Positions 34,707 through 45,973 of a stretch of 64,000 nt of DNA are shown one piece after another (position 1 is the stretch's first letter; each line of letters opens with the position of its first letter). Position numbers and translations under genes: made by a program. The stretch comes from Ilex aquifolium (Eukaryota; Streptophyta; Magnoliopsida; Aquifoliales; Aquifoliaceae), in contig OX637405.1 in the NCBI GenBank assembly GCA_951799425.1, positions 31,293,635 to 31,357,634 on the forward strand, in the 5' to 3' direction. The notes beneath the pieces were generated by a model. The model was given only the letters and a program-made list of their open reading frames with translations, was not told the DNA's origin and did no database searches.

Positions 34707-35425
34707 TTTTGAAAAAACTATTGTAGATATTATGATTCTGTATATCATATATTTTACCAAGCTTTAATTCATTTCTATTAATGGGTAAATATAATCATGG
34801 TGACTCGTGAAATATGCATAAAAAAGAATACCAACTTTTTATTTCTAAAAATATTTGTGAATAGTTAAGTCAGTTAAATTCAAAGAATTACATTTTCAAG
34901 ACATATATATTATCTAGAATTTTTTTTTTATCAAAACGAAAAAATGAAGGTATAAATTATAATATCGCTCTCAAGAGAGAGAGAGAGAGAGAGAACCGTC
35001 TTTTTCAGTGCATTATTTATGTAGGATTGATGGATCATTAGACTAAACATTTATGGAAGCTGGAATAAACTCAATTTGGCAAAACACTTGACAATCACAT
35101 GAAAACCTCACAAGTGGAAGTGTGTCTGTCCCTTTTGTGCACATTAGCCTACAAGTACACAGCTAATATATTCCTTCTTTTTTAGAAGTGGTTGAGGTTG
35201 TCCAAAGTGTGGTTGGACAGAGACTTGACAGGTATGGGCCTGGCATTGGTAATGTCGTTTGGATGACAGAACCCATCCTAATGAGACAGGAGGAAACTGG
35301 AGGGCCAGCCCATGGCCCCTCGACTTTTCTTTTTCTTGCTATACCATTGCCGTCGGGGTAACGTTGTGCGGCGCAATCAAACAAACAATTTAGATTGTTT
35401 TTGTTTTGCGGATAATAAGGTATTA
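34707..35425. other. Intergenic spacer between MITEs
   Basis: About 700 bp, AT-rich, with a (GA)n microsatellite near 34973-34994. An open stretch at 35163-35384 has no recognised homology. Nothing else was seen. Confidence 0.45.
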
Positions 35426-36165
35426 GAGCATTTTTAATTATGACTCAAATATTTATTTAAATTTTTAAAAATATTCTCTTCTTGTCCCAAAATTCATTTT
35501 TTTGTGTCATTTAAATCATGAAATTTGATAAAATAAATGAAACTTTCATATTTCTCGACAATGGGTAATTCAAAAAAAAAAAAAATTTGAATATGAATAT
35601 AACAATACCACCTAGGAATAAAAAGAAACCAAAAAAAAAAAAAAACTCTAGAATTCTCAAATTGTTCTAATATCTTATCTTCTTCTATAAATCCAGATAA
35701 AAAAAAAAGAAAAAAAAAACAATTACTTTGACATAGATTTGATCTGAAGAATATAAAAAACAGACAATTTTCAACGAAAATTGATGATTGAAGAAATAAA
35801 GTATGAAAGATAAGTGAGATTATGGTTTTAAAAAATACTAAAAATTAAGAAGATGGAAGATGAAAAGGAAAAAAACTTATCTATAGGTCTTTAAAGGATT
35901 AGTGAATACTTCGGTGGTAGTTAGGAATGGAAGCAACGTAGAAGAGACAGAGAACAAATCGTGGAAGAAGTCTTTTGACTTTGGATAAGGTAAAAAATTA
36001 CCGTTAGGAATTTGGTATAGAATTTGAATCTCCTTCAATTTGGGTCCAAAAGAAATTTTTTCTTAATTTGGTATAAGTTTGAGCTCAAGGTTGAAAAATG
36101 TTTTTAGACCATTTAGACTCAAATTTAAATTTGAGTTTAAATCAGAGTCAAGGTTGGAGATGCTT
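35426..36165. mobile_element. PIF/Harbinger-like MITE 1 of a tandem trio
   Basis: The element is flanked by TTA on both sides (35423-35425 and 36166-36168). Its ends are imperfect inverted repeats: left GAGCATTTTTAATTATGACTC, right reading AAGCATCTCCAACCTTGACTC. A TTA duplication with GAGCATCTCC-type ends fits Harbinger-like MITEs. There is no coding frame. The right TTA also serves as the left flank of the next element. Confidence 0.6.
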
Positions 36166-36168
36166 TTA

Positions 36169-36570
36169 AAACATTTTTAACAATGCTCTTTATTTTATAG
36201 AGTATCTTTTTTAAAATAAAGAATTTTTTTAATAAAGAGTCATAATAGAAAATAAAATTTTATACACCATTCTAATAGGACTCTTTATTCTTATTACTTT
36301 ATGTTTTATCTTTTTTGGCAATAAATTTGACTTTTCTCATTTTTTTTCTCTATTATTTTAAATGAGATACATTTATCCTATATATCTTGGATGAAAAGAT
36401 AAATATATTATTTTTTTTATCCAAAAAATAGAATAGAGAGTAAGTTTGACTCTCTAAATATAGAGAGTCAAATTGGACTCTTTGTTTTAGAGAGTCTAAA
36501 TAAAGAGTTCATTGGAGAAAATATTTTAAGGAATGACTTTCTATAATAGAGTATTGAGTGAGAATATCTA
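36169..36570. mobile_element. PIF/Harbinger-like MITE 2 of a tandem trio
   Basis: This stretch is homologous over nearly its whole length to MITE 3 (36574-36993), sharing GGCAATAAATTTGACTTT and GACTCTCTAAATATAGAGAG. It lies between TTA trinucleotides at 36166-36168 and 36571-36573. Its right end lacks about 15-20 bp present in MITE 3, so its terminal inverted repeat is damaged. Confidence 0.6.
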
Positions 36571-36573
36571 TTA

Positions 36574-36993
36574 GAACATTTCCAATGGTATTTTCTATTT
36601 TAAAGATCATTTTTTTAAGATAGAGAACATTTTTAGTAAAGAAAAATTACAATCCAGAGTGAATTTTTACACACCACTCAAATATGACTATTTATTGTTA
36701 TCATTTTATGTTTTGTCATTTTTGGCAATAAATTTGACTTTCCTCCTATTTTTTCTCCATTATTTTAAATGAGGTACGTTTATCCATGTCTTGGATAAAA
36801 AGACAAATATATATATATTTTTGTTCCAAAAAAATAGAGTAAAAAGTGAATTTGACTCTCTAAATATAGAGAGTCAAATTTGACTATTTATGTTAGAAAG
36901 CCAAAATAAAGAGTCCATTGGAGAAAAAGTTTTAAGAATTGACTCTCTATAATAGAAAATTGAGTGGAAATAAAGAATTTATTGGAGATGATC
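36574..36993. mobile_element. PIF/Harbinger-like MITE 3 of a tandem trio
   Basis: 420 bp flanked by TTA (36571-36573 and 36994-36996), with inverted ends GAACATTTCCAATGG and, from the right, GATCATCTCCAATAA. The interior contains a perfect palindrome around GACTCTCTAAATATAGAGAGTC. No coding frame is present. Confidence 0.65.
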
Positions 36994-38083
36994 TTAGGTG
37001 GGTGTAATAGAGTACAATAGTATTGGAGTTCACTTATATCTTGTTTGTTATGTCATTGTTAGCCTGGTACAAAAATTTAAAAATAACACCGATTTAGTGC
37101 TACAATTCAAATATACTCATGTAGGAGGGTTTAATTAAATACCACTTGAGGGGTGGTATAAGTATGAGGTAATAAACCAACATATAATATTATAAGGGTA
37201 AATTACTACATTATTCCTTCCAATGCCTATGTTTTACACTAAGACAAGGGTATTAAAGTTAATTGACACCAGATAACAACTTTTCTTTTTATTATGGGGA
37301 TTACAAGTAATGTAAATTATCATATTACTTTTTTTAATAAATCATTGTCTAAATAGATGTGAAAGTCATTCAAGTTAATTTCAAATGCAATCATCATATT
37401 TTTTGGGACCCACATATATTGTGAAAAACTTATCCAAACGTTGTGTAGGATGAGAAAAGATAATAAACTATGCCTATCAAACCCAAAGGGCTGAAATGAG
37501 TTGGAATGGATACTCCAATCCCACCCAATTAATTCCTTGAAACAAACAAGTCCTACATGAACAAAGGACAAGTAGAAACTTAGGAAGATTCATATTTTGG
37601 AAGGCCAACTAATAAGGTTTTAATAAGTACCAAAAAAAGTTAAGGGGTCAAAAAATAATTTTCAAAGCTCGAAGGTGAAGAATAGCCTCCAGTTTTTACT
37701 CTGGCTATACCACCAACTTGAAAATAAGTAAATTGATCCTAGCATTGGAGATGACAAAGCCTCACCCCTTTGATTTGGCATATGAATTAAACTGTATGAG
37801 ACATCGTTCTAGAATCCACTTCCAAGGCCATAGCACCCTTGGTCTGTACATGGTGATGGCCCTTGGGTATTGGGCTTTGAAGCCTGTTGCATTTGTGTAT
37901 TTATGCAAACACATGTGTATTGGGCTTCGACTCTTGTAATTATTGTATAATATTGAATAAAATATAGGGGCTTAGGGAGGCCGGTACCTCCCAAAAAATT
38001 TAATAGGATAAAAGTACACTTTCTAAAATAATTGGGATAGAAGTACATGTGCTAAAAAAAAGTCATAAAAGTCCTTTTACCCC
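36994..38083. other. Intergenic spacer
   Basis: About 1.1 kb, AT-rich. Short frames at 37320-37571 and 37718-38048 show no recognised homology. No terminal repeats were identified. Confidence 0.45.
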
Positions 38084-38715
38084 TACCATAAATAGTGCAT
38101 ACCTAATTGAATGTGAGACTTTCAAGATTATAATGTGAGATTTTCAAGATTCCTTTTGATATTTGTGTATCATTTGAATTTTGAAATTTCATATATATAT
38201 ATATATATATATATTTTTTGTCCACTCAAAGAGTTGCACTTAAAGAGGAAATCGAAAAATTGTCATGCAAACAGTGTCACCAAAGATAGACACGATATAA
38301 TGACAATGGGGGTCCAATCAGTGGTATCATGTAATGCCCCCTTCATTGTGCCCAAACAGTGTCAGTAAAGAGTGACAACAGTAGATTGTATCTAAATGAT
38401 GACAATATATATTTTGCCCACTCAAAGAGTTGCACCTAAAGAGGGAGTCGAAAAATTGCCATGCAAACAGTGTCACCAAATAGAGACGCGATATAAATTG
38501 TCATGCAAACAGTGTCACCAAAGAGAGACACGAAGAGGGAGTCGAAAAATTGTCATGCAAACAGTGTCACCAAAGAGAGACACGATATATATATACGTAT
38601 ATATATATGTGTATATATATATATATATATGAAATTTCAAAATTCAAATGATACACAAATATCAAAAGGAATCTTGAAAGTCTCACAATCAATTAAGTGT
38701 GCACTATTTATGGTA
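38084..38715. mobile_element. Fold-back element with internal tandem repeats
   Basis: Both ends carry a long near-perfect inverted repeat (left about 38084-38191, right about 38630-38715). It contains TACCATAAATAGTGCA, CTTTCAAGATTCCTTTTGAT and TTGTGTATCATTTGAATTTT, then (AT)n tracts at the inner edges. The left arm has an extra 22-bp duplication. The interior holds four copies of a unit containing ATGCAAACAGTGTCACCAAA, two of them within a larger ~100-bp duplication. No target duplication was recognised, so the superfamily is unassigned. Confidence 0.75.
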
Positions 38716-39373
38716 GGTGATAATTATGGAATACAATTTAGAAAGAATTTGAAAATGTTTTAAAATGTGTACTTATTGACAACTATTTGATGAAAAAGAG
38801 GACTTAAAAGAGGATAAGTTTGGAGGTGGTACTTAAAACCAAATAAGTTTTGAAAAAAATACTCACATCCCATTATGTCTAAAATATATTCAAAATATAC
38901 ATATATTTCATCGTGTCTTCATAAAATAAAATAAAAAATAATATATTGATTGGGAAACAGTAATTTTCAATTTAAGAGAGCACATGCATGGTTTTATTTT
39001 ATGTAGATTAAATGAGAAGTTAGACGTGAAGAAAGGTAGGTCACCAAGGGACTGAGTTTTTGCTGACTCACAATCCGAGTCAACTCAGTCAGTCCCACCC
39101 AACGACAAGAACCTTCTGGAGGTTCTGCCAGGACAGCCTAATAAGACCGGATAAACCGAAGTTCGTTACAGTTGGAAGTTCCCAGCTCTTTCCACCCTGG
39201 AGGCTTTATCCCATGTTAAACTCCATAAACCACTCACACCCAATCAACCAATTACCATTTAACACATCATAAACAATCAATCTTGCGATTTTAATGGTAC
39301 TCTCCATTTTTTCTACCAAGCTTTGTCATGGTGGCTCCCACACCTGATTCAAACTCATATATATATAAATAGG
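38716..39373. other. Intergenic spacer
   Basis: About 660 bp between two inverted-repeat elements. A frame at 39060-39272 has no recognised homology. Nothing else was seen. Confidence 0.4.
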
Positions 39374-39717
39374 GTAAAAATACATTTTTAGTCTCCAAAA
39401 TATGCGTGTAGTGTCGATTTGATCTTCAATTTTCTAATTATGTCTATTTGGTCTATAAAATTCTTAATTTATATCTATGTAGCCCCAGCTCAAATGTCCG
39501 TCAAAAAATCATCAACATCTCTGGTCAATGATCAATCACGTGGAACCAAATAGATATAAAATTCGAAACCATATAATTGACGCGTGATTAAAACCGTCAC
39601 GATTTTTTGATGGACGTTTTAGATTGGATAATGTAAATACAAATTAAAATATTGAGAATCAAATAAACACTAAATACATATTTTGAGGACTAAAAGTGTA
39701 TTTATACTATACTATTA
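39374..39717. mobile_element. MITE in the CASP-like gene promoter
   Basis: 344 bp with inverted ends of about 30 bp: left GTAAAAATACATTTTTAGTC, right reading GTATAAATACACTTTTAGTC. Both continue to CAAAATATG. The target duplication is unclear in the surrounding AT run. It ends about 230 bp before the start codon of the CASP-like gene. Confidence 0.65.
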
Positions 39718-39945
39718 CCATCGTCTCTAATGTGAATGGGAATCTGAGTTGTCATCTCTCAATAGAAAATAGTAAAAACAATTCCCATTTCGTCCCTCCT
39801 GTCTTTGTAAACTTCTCCAAAACTTCTTCTTGTGTCTCTCCACCTTGCTCTTTCCTGTACAATTCTTATTTGGACAAGTCTTTGCTTTTCAACGTTGTTT
39901 TCTTGGTACTGTTTCGTTTGACACATTGAATACTACGGGAAAAAA

Positions 39946-42082
39946 ATGTCGAATCCCGACGACCCAACATTAAAGGAGACTACAGCATCACCTACGGCGG
40001 CAACCCCTACGGCGGCCGGCGATGTGGAGAACCAGACATCGGGGACGGGGTTCGGGGTGTCGGAGATTGTGACGCGGTGGAGGAGAGAGGATGTTCTGAA
40101 GAGAGGTTCATTGGCTTTGCGAGGTTTTGGTCTGCTTTTTTCATTGCTTGCTTTCATTATCATGGCTAGCAATGAACATGGCAATTGGAAAGATTTCGAC
40201 AAATACGAAGAATACAGGTCAATCGATTTTATAAGAAATCTATTTATATGTGTTTATTTGTATTTGTGTTGATGGGTTGTATTTGTATACTTGATATGAT
40301 GTGAATTTGGGATTTAATTGCAGGTATGTGTTGGCTATAGCGATTCTGTCTTCTTTGTATACAGGATTGCAAGCAATTAGACAAGTCCATGAACTTTGGA
40401 CTGGTAGACAGTCGTTTCCGAGAAGAAACTTGGCGTTGCTGGACTTTTTTGGGGATCAGGTTGGTGTTTTGCATTCACTAATAGATTGAATTTCATTGAA
40501 ATTGGGTGCAAATGGTTCTTGTTGATTATGTGTCTGGGGGGAGATAGATTGACTTCTATTCTAAGTCATGCAGTTTTCAATTAAAAGGAATTGTCTTTCT
40601 TGTTATATTCTATGTATCATGACAGTCCTTGAATTCATCCATGACTGACAATTTACACAATCAATAAATTTTGGATACAAAATAATCTAAATGGACCATT
40701 TAAAGTCAAAATTTTATGATTTTTGCAAAGTTTTTCGAGTTTAAATAACTTGGGTTGAACTGTGTTCAAATCAACAATTCAGGGACAATCTGAAATCAGG
40801 ATTATAGTTTGAGAGGGCAAGATATAATTAAGCCTAGCTTTAGTGAGATTCCATTAGAGTTGTTCCTCGGCTTCGTTTGGTTAGCGTCAAAACGCCGGAA
40901 AGTTCTAGAAAATGAAAAAAAAAACCAACTTTTTTTTTGTTTGTTTAGCTAGAAAGTACAATTTCTCGATGATAGAAAATATATTTTGATGCATGTATTT
41001 GGTTAGAATGAAAAATTTACGGAAAAGTTTTAAAAAAATTTCATTCTATTATTTGAAAGAAAAGAAAATTATAAGAAGTTTTTTATAATTGTCTAAACTA
41101 CCCTTAATTATATTAAATCGGTTTAAATAGGAAGAAAAATATGTAATTATAATTGAAAGTTAAAAAATTTTAAAAAAGTGACTCAAAACCTAATTCTAGT
41201 ACAATCACCAACACAAAGGTCTTTAGGCCAAATTATACGATTAATCAAATTCATACCAAAAATTTTTAAATTAATAACTAATAAAATATTTTAAGAAAAA
41301 TAAGATTAAAATAGGAAGTTAGTTATAGATTACAACTTTCTTGCATTTCCTTGTGGTTTTTACAAGAAAAAAAAGTTGGTTATTTGTGAGAAAATTCAAG
41401 TATGAAAAAAAATTATTTTTTCTATCATTTTCCTTTTCATGCTACCCAAACACATGAAAATCTTAAAAAATTTCTCTTTCTTGCATTTTCTATCATTCTT
41501 CCGCTAAACAAACGAATCCTAAACTTCTACTTTGGTTTCCCATAAATTGTGCAGGAAAATTTTTGTTTTTCGTTCAAATTGCCTTATTTTTCCAATTTTG
41601 CCCACTTTCCCTTTTCCCCATTAAATTGATATGATAAGGATAATTTAATCCTTGCACCAATTTTTCTAGCAAACTTTTCATTCTAATCAAACACATACAA
41701 GAAAATAAATTTTCCTTACCATTTCCTTTCTTCCACTTCACTTTCTACCCTTTTCATTTTGCATCGTCAATTTCTTTCTAACCAAATAAAATTTTTTGTT
41801 TGTTGGAAAGTTCATTGTCTTCATTTCAATTTATGGTGAGCGTGTTGGTTGAAAACTGGCATTTGAGATTAAAACATTCTGGGTTTGCAGATTGTGGCAT
41901 ACTTGTTATTATCATCAGCATCAGCTGCGGTTCCATTGACGAATAATATGAGAGAGAATGTGGACAATATTTTTACAGACTCCTCTGCAGCAGCCATTAG
42001 CATGGAATTCCTGGCGTTCCTCTCACTGGCATTCTCGGCTCTCATCTCTGGATATAAGCTTTCTAACCAATCTTATATCTAA
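39946..42082 (+). CDS. CASP-like membrane protein (CASPL4B-type)
   Basis: Three exons, 39946-40217, 40324-40459 and 41891-42082, join in frame (GT-AG) into 199 aa. The N-terminal 45 residues are Thr/Ala/Pro-rich and cytosolic. Four hydrophobic segments lie at about 54-75, 92-112, 134-152 and 170-190. CASP-family landmarks are present in TM1 (LALRGFGLLFSLLAFIIMAS) and TM3. The family includes the Casparian strip scaffold proteins, which form plasma-membrane domains; CASP-like members are mostly uncharacterised. Motifs such as RREDVLKRGSLALRG and WKDFDKYEEYRYVLAIAI resemble the 4B subgroup; that sub-assignment is from memory. Intron 2 (1431 bp) contains a transposon-like insertion at 40869-41519. 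Confidence 0.88.
40869..41519. mobile_element. Terminal-inverted-repeat element in CASP-like intron 2
   Basis: The ends are an 18-bp inverted repeat with 16 matches: GGCTTCGTTTGGTTAGCG on the left, and GGATTCGTTTGTTTAGCG reading from the right. Similarity continues inward (AGAAAATG). No target duplication is obvious. The ~650 bp is AT-rich with no coding frame and lies wholly inside the intron. Confidence 0.6.
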
Positions 42083-42868
42083 ATGAGCTATGCTTTGCTT
42101 TTCTATTCTTGATGTTATTATTGCTTCATTTGTCATTCTACACGATAAATTTGACACATGTAAATTTGTGTTTAAGGGTCATAGGCCTTTGCCACTCTTC
42201 ATGTATGGGTTTCTACATGTATATTGGTCTGGGTATTTGTTCCTCCAAGGGAAGATTCATTTTATAAAATGAAATTAGTACTCTCTCTTTCTCTCTGAAA
42301 GCTGTTAAACTCAATTTGTAGTTTTCAGTTAGTCCAAAGGAATTATGATATGCATAAACTTTGTTGGAGCCTTTTACAGGTATGATCCAAAAATGTCTTT
42401 TTCCGATCAAAAGGTATCTTTTTAGACAAAGTTTTCAACAAAAGTCCTTTGGGCCTCAATTCCTCTTAGCATTAAGAAGAAAAGGGAGCCAAAGGGACAT
42501 TTCAGTGAACTTTTTTACTTGGTGACTTGAGAAAAAAAATTGATTATGTCATGGGGGAGGGGGAGAGAGAGAGAGATCAGGGGCTGACTTAGTGACTAAG
42601 GAGCGGAGAGCCCGTTGCGCGTTGTTTTTGTTTGACCAGGAATAATTTTTCCTCCCCCTTTTTCCATTCTACTTTCATTGTCCAATGCAAAAAAAAAAGT
42701 AATAAGGTCCCTTGTTCAAGGTTCAAATTCCCCCAAACCAAATAAACAACTGGAAATAAGTGTGTAACATTTACTGAGCTGAAAGCGTGTGTATTTTGTA
42801 CACAACAACCCTAATAAGGATATGAAAATGAAACCTCACTTCTTCATAGGTTTCACTCCTGAGCAATC
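42083..42868. other. Convergent 3' region between CASP-like and WRKY genes
   Basis: About 790 bp that must contain both 3' untranslated regions, since the two genes converge. A segment from about 42576 (CAGGGGCTGACTTAGTG) resembles the end of hAT-type repeats, but no matching opposite end was found. A (GA)n tract lies near 42562. Confidence 0.45.
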
Positions 42869-45767
42869 TCAGTTTAGAAATGAGGCAAAAAAGGAGTCAT
42901 CCTTAGGTTCTTCCTTGGCTGCAAAGAAGGCATTATCAATGTGTTGTGTCCGATTCATGTAGGAACCTGCTGAGTTACTGAAACCCGAGAACCCAAAACT
43001 CCTTGGGTTCTGCAACCCCTGTAAAATGAATGGTGCTTGACTTTGTGTTGCTGGTAGACTTGTATTGTGAAGGGAATTAGAGTAATTTGTTGCATGGTTA
43101 GAATGGTTGGTCATGGCCAAGGGCCTTGTAGCTATGGGGGCATTGCTATTGCTCATATTAGATGAAGGTCTATTCACTGTGTAACCGCTACGGCCACGAG
43201 CCGCAGGAACATCATGGTTGTGTTTGCCTTCATAAGTGGTTATCACAGCTCCCAGATCGTGGGATGCTCGCTCCACATGCTTCCTCACTTGACATCCCAT
43301 ATATGTACATTTGTAGTAGCTCCTGAAGATAAGAAACATAAGAATTACATCCAACTCATTAAACTAAAAGCCCAGACAGAATGAGCACCTAGAAAATCCT
43401 GAGTATTTATGTCACATTACCGAGGACTTCGTTTGAAAAAAATATGCTGCCTGGGAGTTTTACCAGGACTAACTAAAAAAGCCAAGAGCCGGAAATGATG
43501 TTAGAAACCAATTGCGTTCCGGTAAAAAATCTCAATAGATTCACCTATCGGCTGGGGAAAGTGGTGAAAATGAGATTCAAGACGTTCAAATTAGATTTCT
43601 AGCAGCAATAAGAAGTTAATTTGTTCTTGATTAACTTTCACCCATGTTCTTTTTCTTATTTCCTTCTTGATTTGCTCTGAAGAACTCTTGTTGAATTGAA
43701 ATTTTACAAGATTAAGTATTTACCTTGGATTGGGGTTGCCTTTGACAACTTTCTGCCCGTACTTCCTCCATCTATACCCATCATCAAGGATATCAATATC
43801 ACTTGTAGTCTGAACCACAATCCTTGGCTCTCGTACAGTTCGATTGCCAGAAGCTGATATAACCTCATTTTCATTCTCTCCCTTCCTGAAAAAGGGACAA
43901 AGAACAATTTTAACACATCTGAATTCCCATCAGATGAACATGGAACATGGCGCTCAAACTAGTGAAACGTTTTATAGATCATACCATCTCTTGGCCTCGG
44001 GCTCATTTTCATTGTTATCCCTTAAATGGCTCATTGGAGAGCCTTGATCAAAGTCATCATCTCCAAAGGAAGCTGCTGAATTCTCTGGTGTTGTCGCAGA
44101 TTCCATTTGTGCATTTCCATGTATTCCGTGTGATTGATTTTGAAATTCTGAGATAGTAGTGGAGCCAGGTGTTTGATATAATTGTGAAGATGATCTTCTT
44201 GTAGATTGAGGCTTGGGATGGTTGTGGCATCCCTTGTATACAATTTCAGTAACTTGTCCATCCAATGTTCTCTCAACCTTTTTCTTTGTAGGACAGCCAG
44301 GGTAAGTGCACTTGTAATAGCTGCGTGGATTCTCACTTCCTTTCACCTGCTTTTGCCCATACTTCCTCCAATTGTACCCATCGTCCGATCTCCCTTGCTC
44401 TCTTATATACTGAGATGGTTGCGTGTGGACGACATGGCTTGATTGTGGAGCAGCACTACTCTGCATGTTTATTTGTGTTGCTGTAATGATTTCTGGGGAG
44501 AAACTCCGGGCTGGCGCTAAGTCTGATTTCACCCCCGGTTTCCCCTGCGAGAATTCCATTTGATTGTTCAGTTTACTGGCATTCCATCCTTCTTGTTGTC
44601 TTCTTAATGATTCTTCCTGTTTGATTGGAATATTGATGTTATGAACAATCAAAATCAAGAAACCAAAAGAGAAATTCTTAACATGCGAAAGTTAAAAAAA
44701 ATCCAGTTTTTGATCTGATTGTTTATGTGAATTTCAGTGAGAGATGACAAAAATCACTTTTGAAAATTAGTGTTTACGTGTACACTTTGATTTTTCATCG
44801 ACGGTTCTTCAGCACGATTAATGCTTAGAATTCATATATATAGCTAGATATTTATCATTCTTGTTTTCATTACCTATCGTCAAAGCAACATATTGTTCAA
44901 AACTGGTTTTTGTTGAATATTTTCTGTTTGAGTAAATTTAATTATGAGCATGGATGAATTATAAATGAGAATTAATAAGCTTAATTAGGACAAGATGATT
45001 CTTGAGGATTGGCCTTCTATGTTAACCTATACTCTACGAAATTTCATAGAACTTATCATCAAATGGAACTGAAACAAGAAAGAGACCAAATGCTCCTATT
45101 AGCTAATCAAAGAAAACGACAAAGGGAGAAACATACCTGTGAAATCTTGTGTGCAGAGGTTTGAAATATGGATGATGAAGATGTAGCAGGCCTTGTTTGG
45201 GCTTGGAAAGAGAAACCAGAATAGTTACTGCCCTCCCCCTTGAAGGCCAGACCATCAAATGTCCCAGTAGTAGGAGATGGAAGAACCTATACATACATAT
45301 CAACATATAGAGACAAACATGAGTCCAAATAACAATATTCTATTGGAACTCAAGCTGAGGATAGTAAAATAGTGTATATATAGTTATATACTGCATATTT
45401 AAGAACATGAAGAACAATGAATTAAGGGTTGCGAACTTACTTTAGAACAAAGAAGAGAAGGTGAGTCCAAGAGCACTGTTGGGCTTAAACCAGGTGGAAA
45501 GGTAAGGAAAGATGAAGGAGAAACAGGAGGAGGAGAGATGGGTAGAGAATGAGGTGGAAATGACTTGAATTTCGAAATTTCAATGCCACTTGGATCATTT
45601 AGGTCGGATAATCCCCAACTAAATGAGGGTCTAACTTGGTTAAGACCATTCATATCCTCATTACTAGTAAAAAGGTCACTGAAAGAAGAATCCATGAATT
45701 GGTTTGACCAAGAGAAGCTGGGGCGAGAGTTTACAGAAGTGTTCAAGCTGCCACCTGAAGAAGCCAT
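42869..45767 (-). CDS. Group I WRKY transcription factor (WRKY33/25/26 type)
   Basis: Five exons, 45767-45441, 45286-45137, 44616-43985, 43885-43724 and 43322-42869, give 574 aa in consistent phase. There are two WRKY domains. The first has WRKYGQK at residues 242-248 with the C-X4-C...H-X-H zinc ligands (CTYPGC...HNH). The second has WRKYGQK at 409-415 and CTYMGC...HNH. The intron splitting the second domain after NPNPR is at the position typical of groups I and II. The N-terminus has Ser-Pro clusters ([26 protein letters not shown]), the D-motif-type MAP kinase target region of the WRKY33/25/26 clade. By family knowledge it binds TTGAC W-boxes in the nucleus and acts in defence and stress signalling. 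Assignment to one member of the clade is not possible here. Confidence 0.93.
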
Positions 45768-45832
45768 ATGTTAAAGGGAAGAGAGAGAGACAGAGAGAGA
45801 GATGTAGAGAAGGTTGGGAAGTGGGTGAGGAG

Positions 45833-45840
45833 CTATTTAA
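45833..45840 (-). promoter_or_regulatory. TATA-like box of the WRKY gene
   Basis: TTAAATAG on the minus strand, about 65 bp before the start codon at 45767, with GA/CT-rich leader sequence between them. It is an imperfect TATA match. Confidence 0.35.
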
Positions 45841-45929
45841 GAGAGGAGACAATGCTCTCATCATGGAACATCTGCCTTGCGGTTTGGGTTAAGATTTTCA
45901 TGCTTCTTCTAAGAAGGTGAAAGCGAGTT

Positions 45930-45973
45930 TTGACCGTGGAAATTTTTTTGGGTCAAACCTTGTGGGTTTGACT
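45930..45973 (-). promoter_or_regulatory. Cluster of three W-boxes in the WRKY promoter
   Basis: Within 44 bp there are TTGACC (45930-45935, plus strand), GGTCAA (45951-45956, a W-box on the minus strand) and TTGACT (45968-45973, plus strand). They lie about 165-205 bp before the start codon. WRKY factors bind TTGAC(C/T), so this fits auto- or cross-regulation by WRKY proteins, which is well known for pathogen-induced WRKY genes. Binding here is inferred. Confidence 0.6.

Noticed and set aside
42576-42730. hAT or SINE fragment starting CAGGGGCTGACTTAGTG
   Set aside because: Only one end resembles a known type; no second end, target duplication or tail found.
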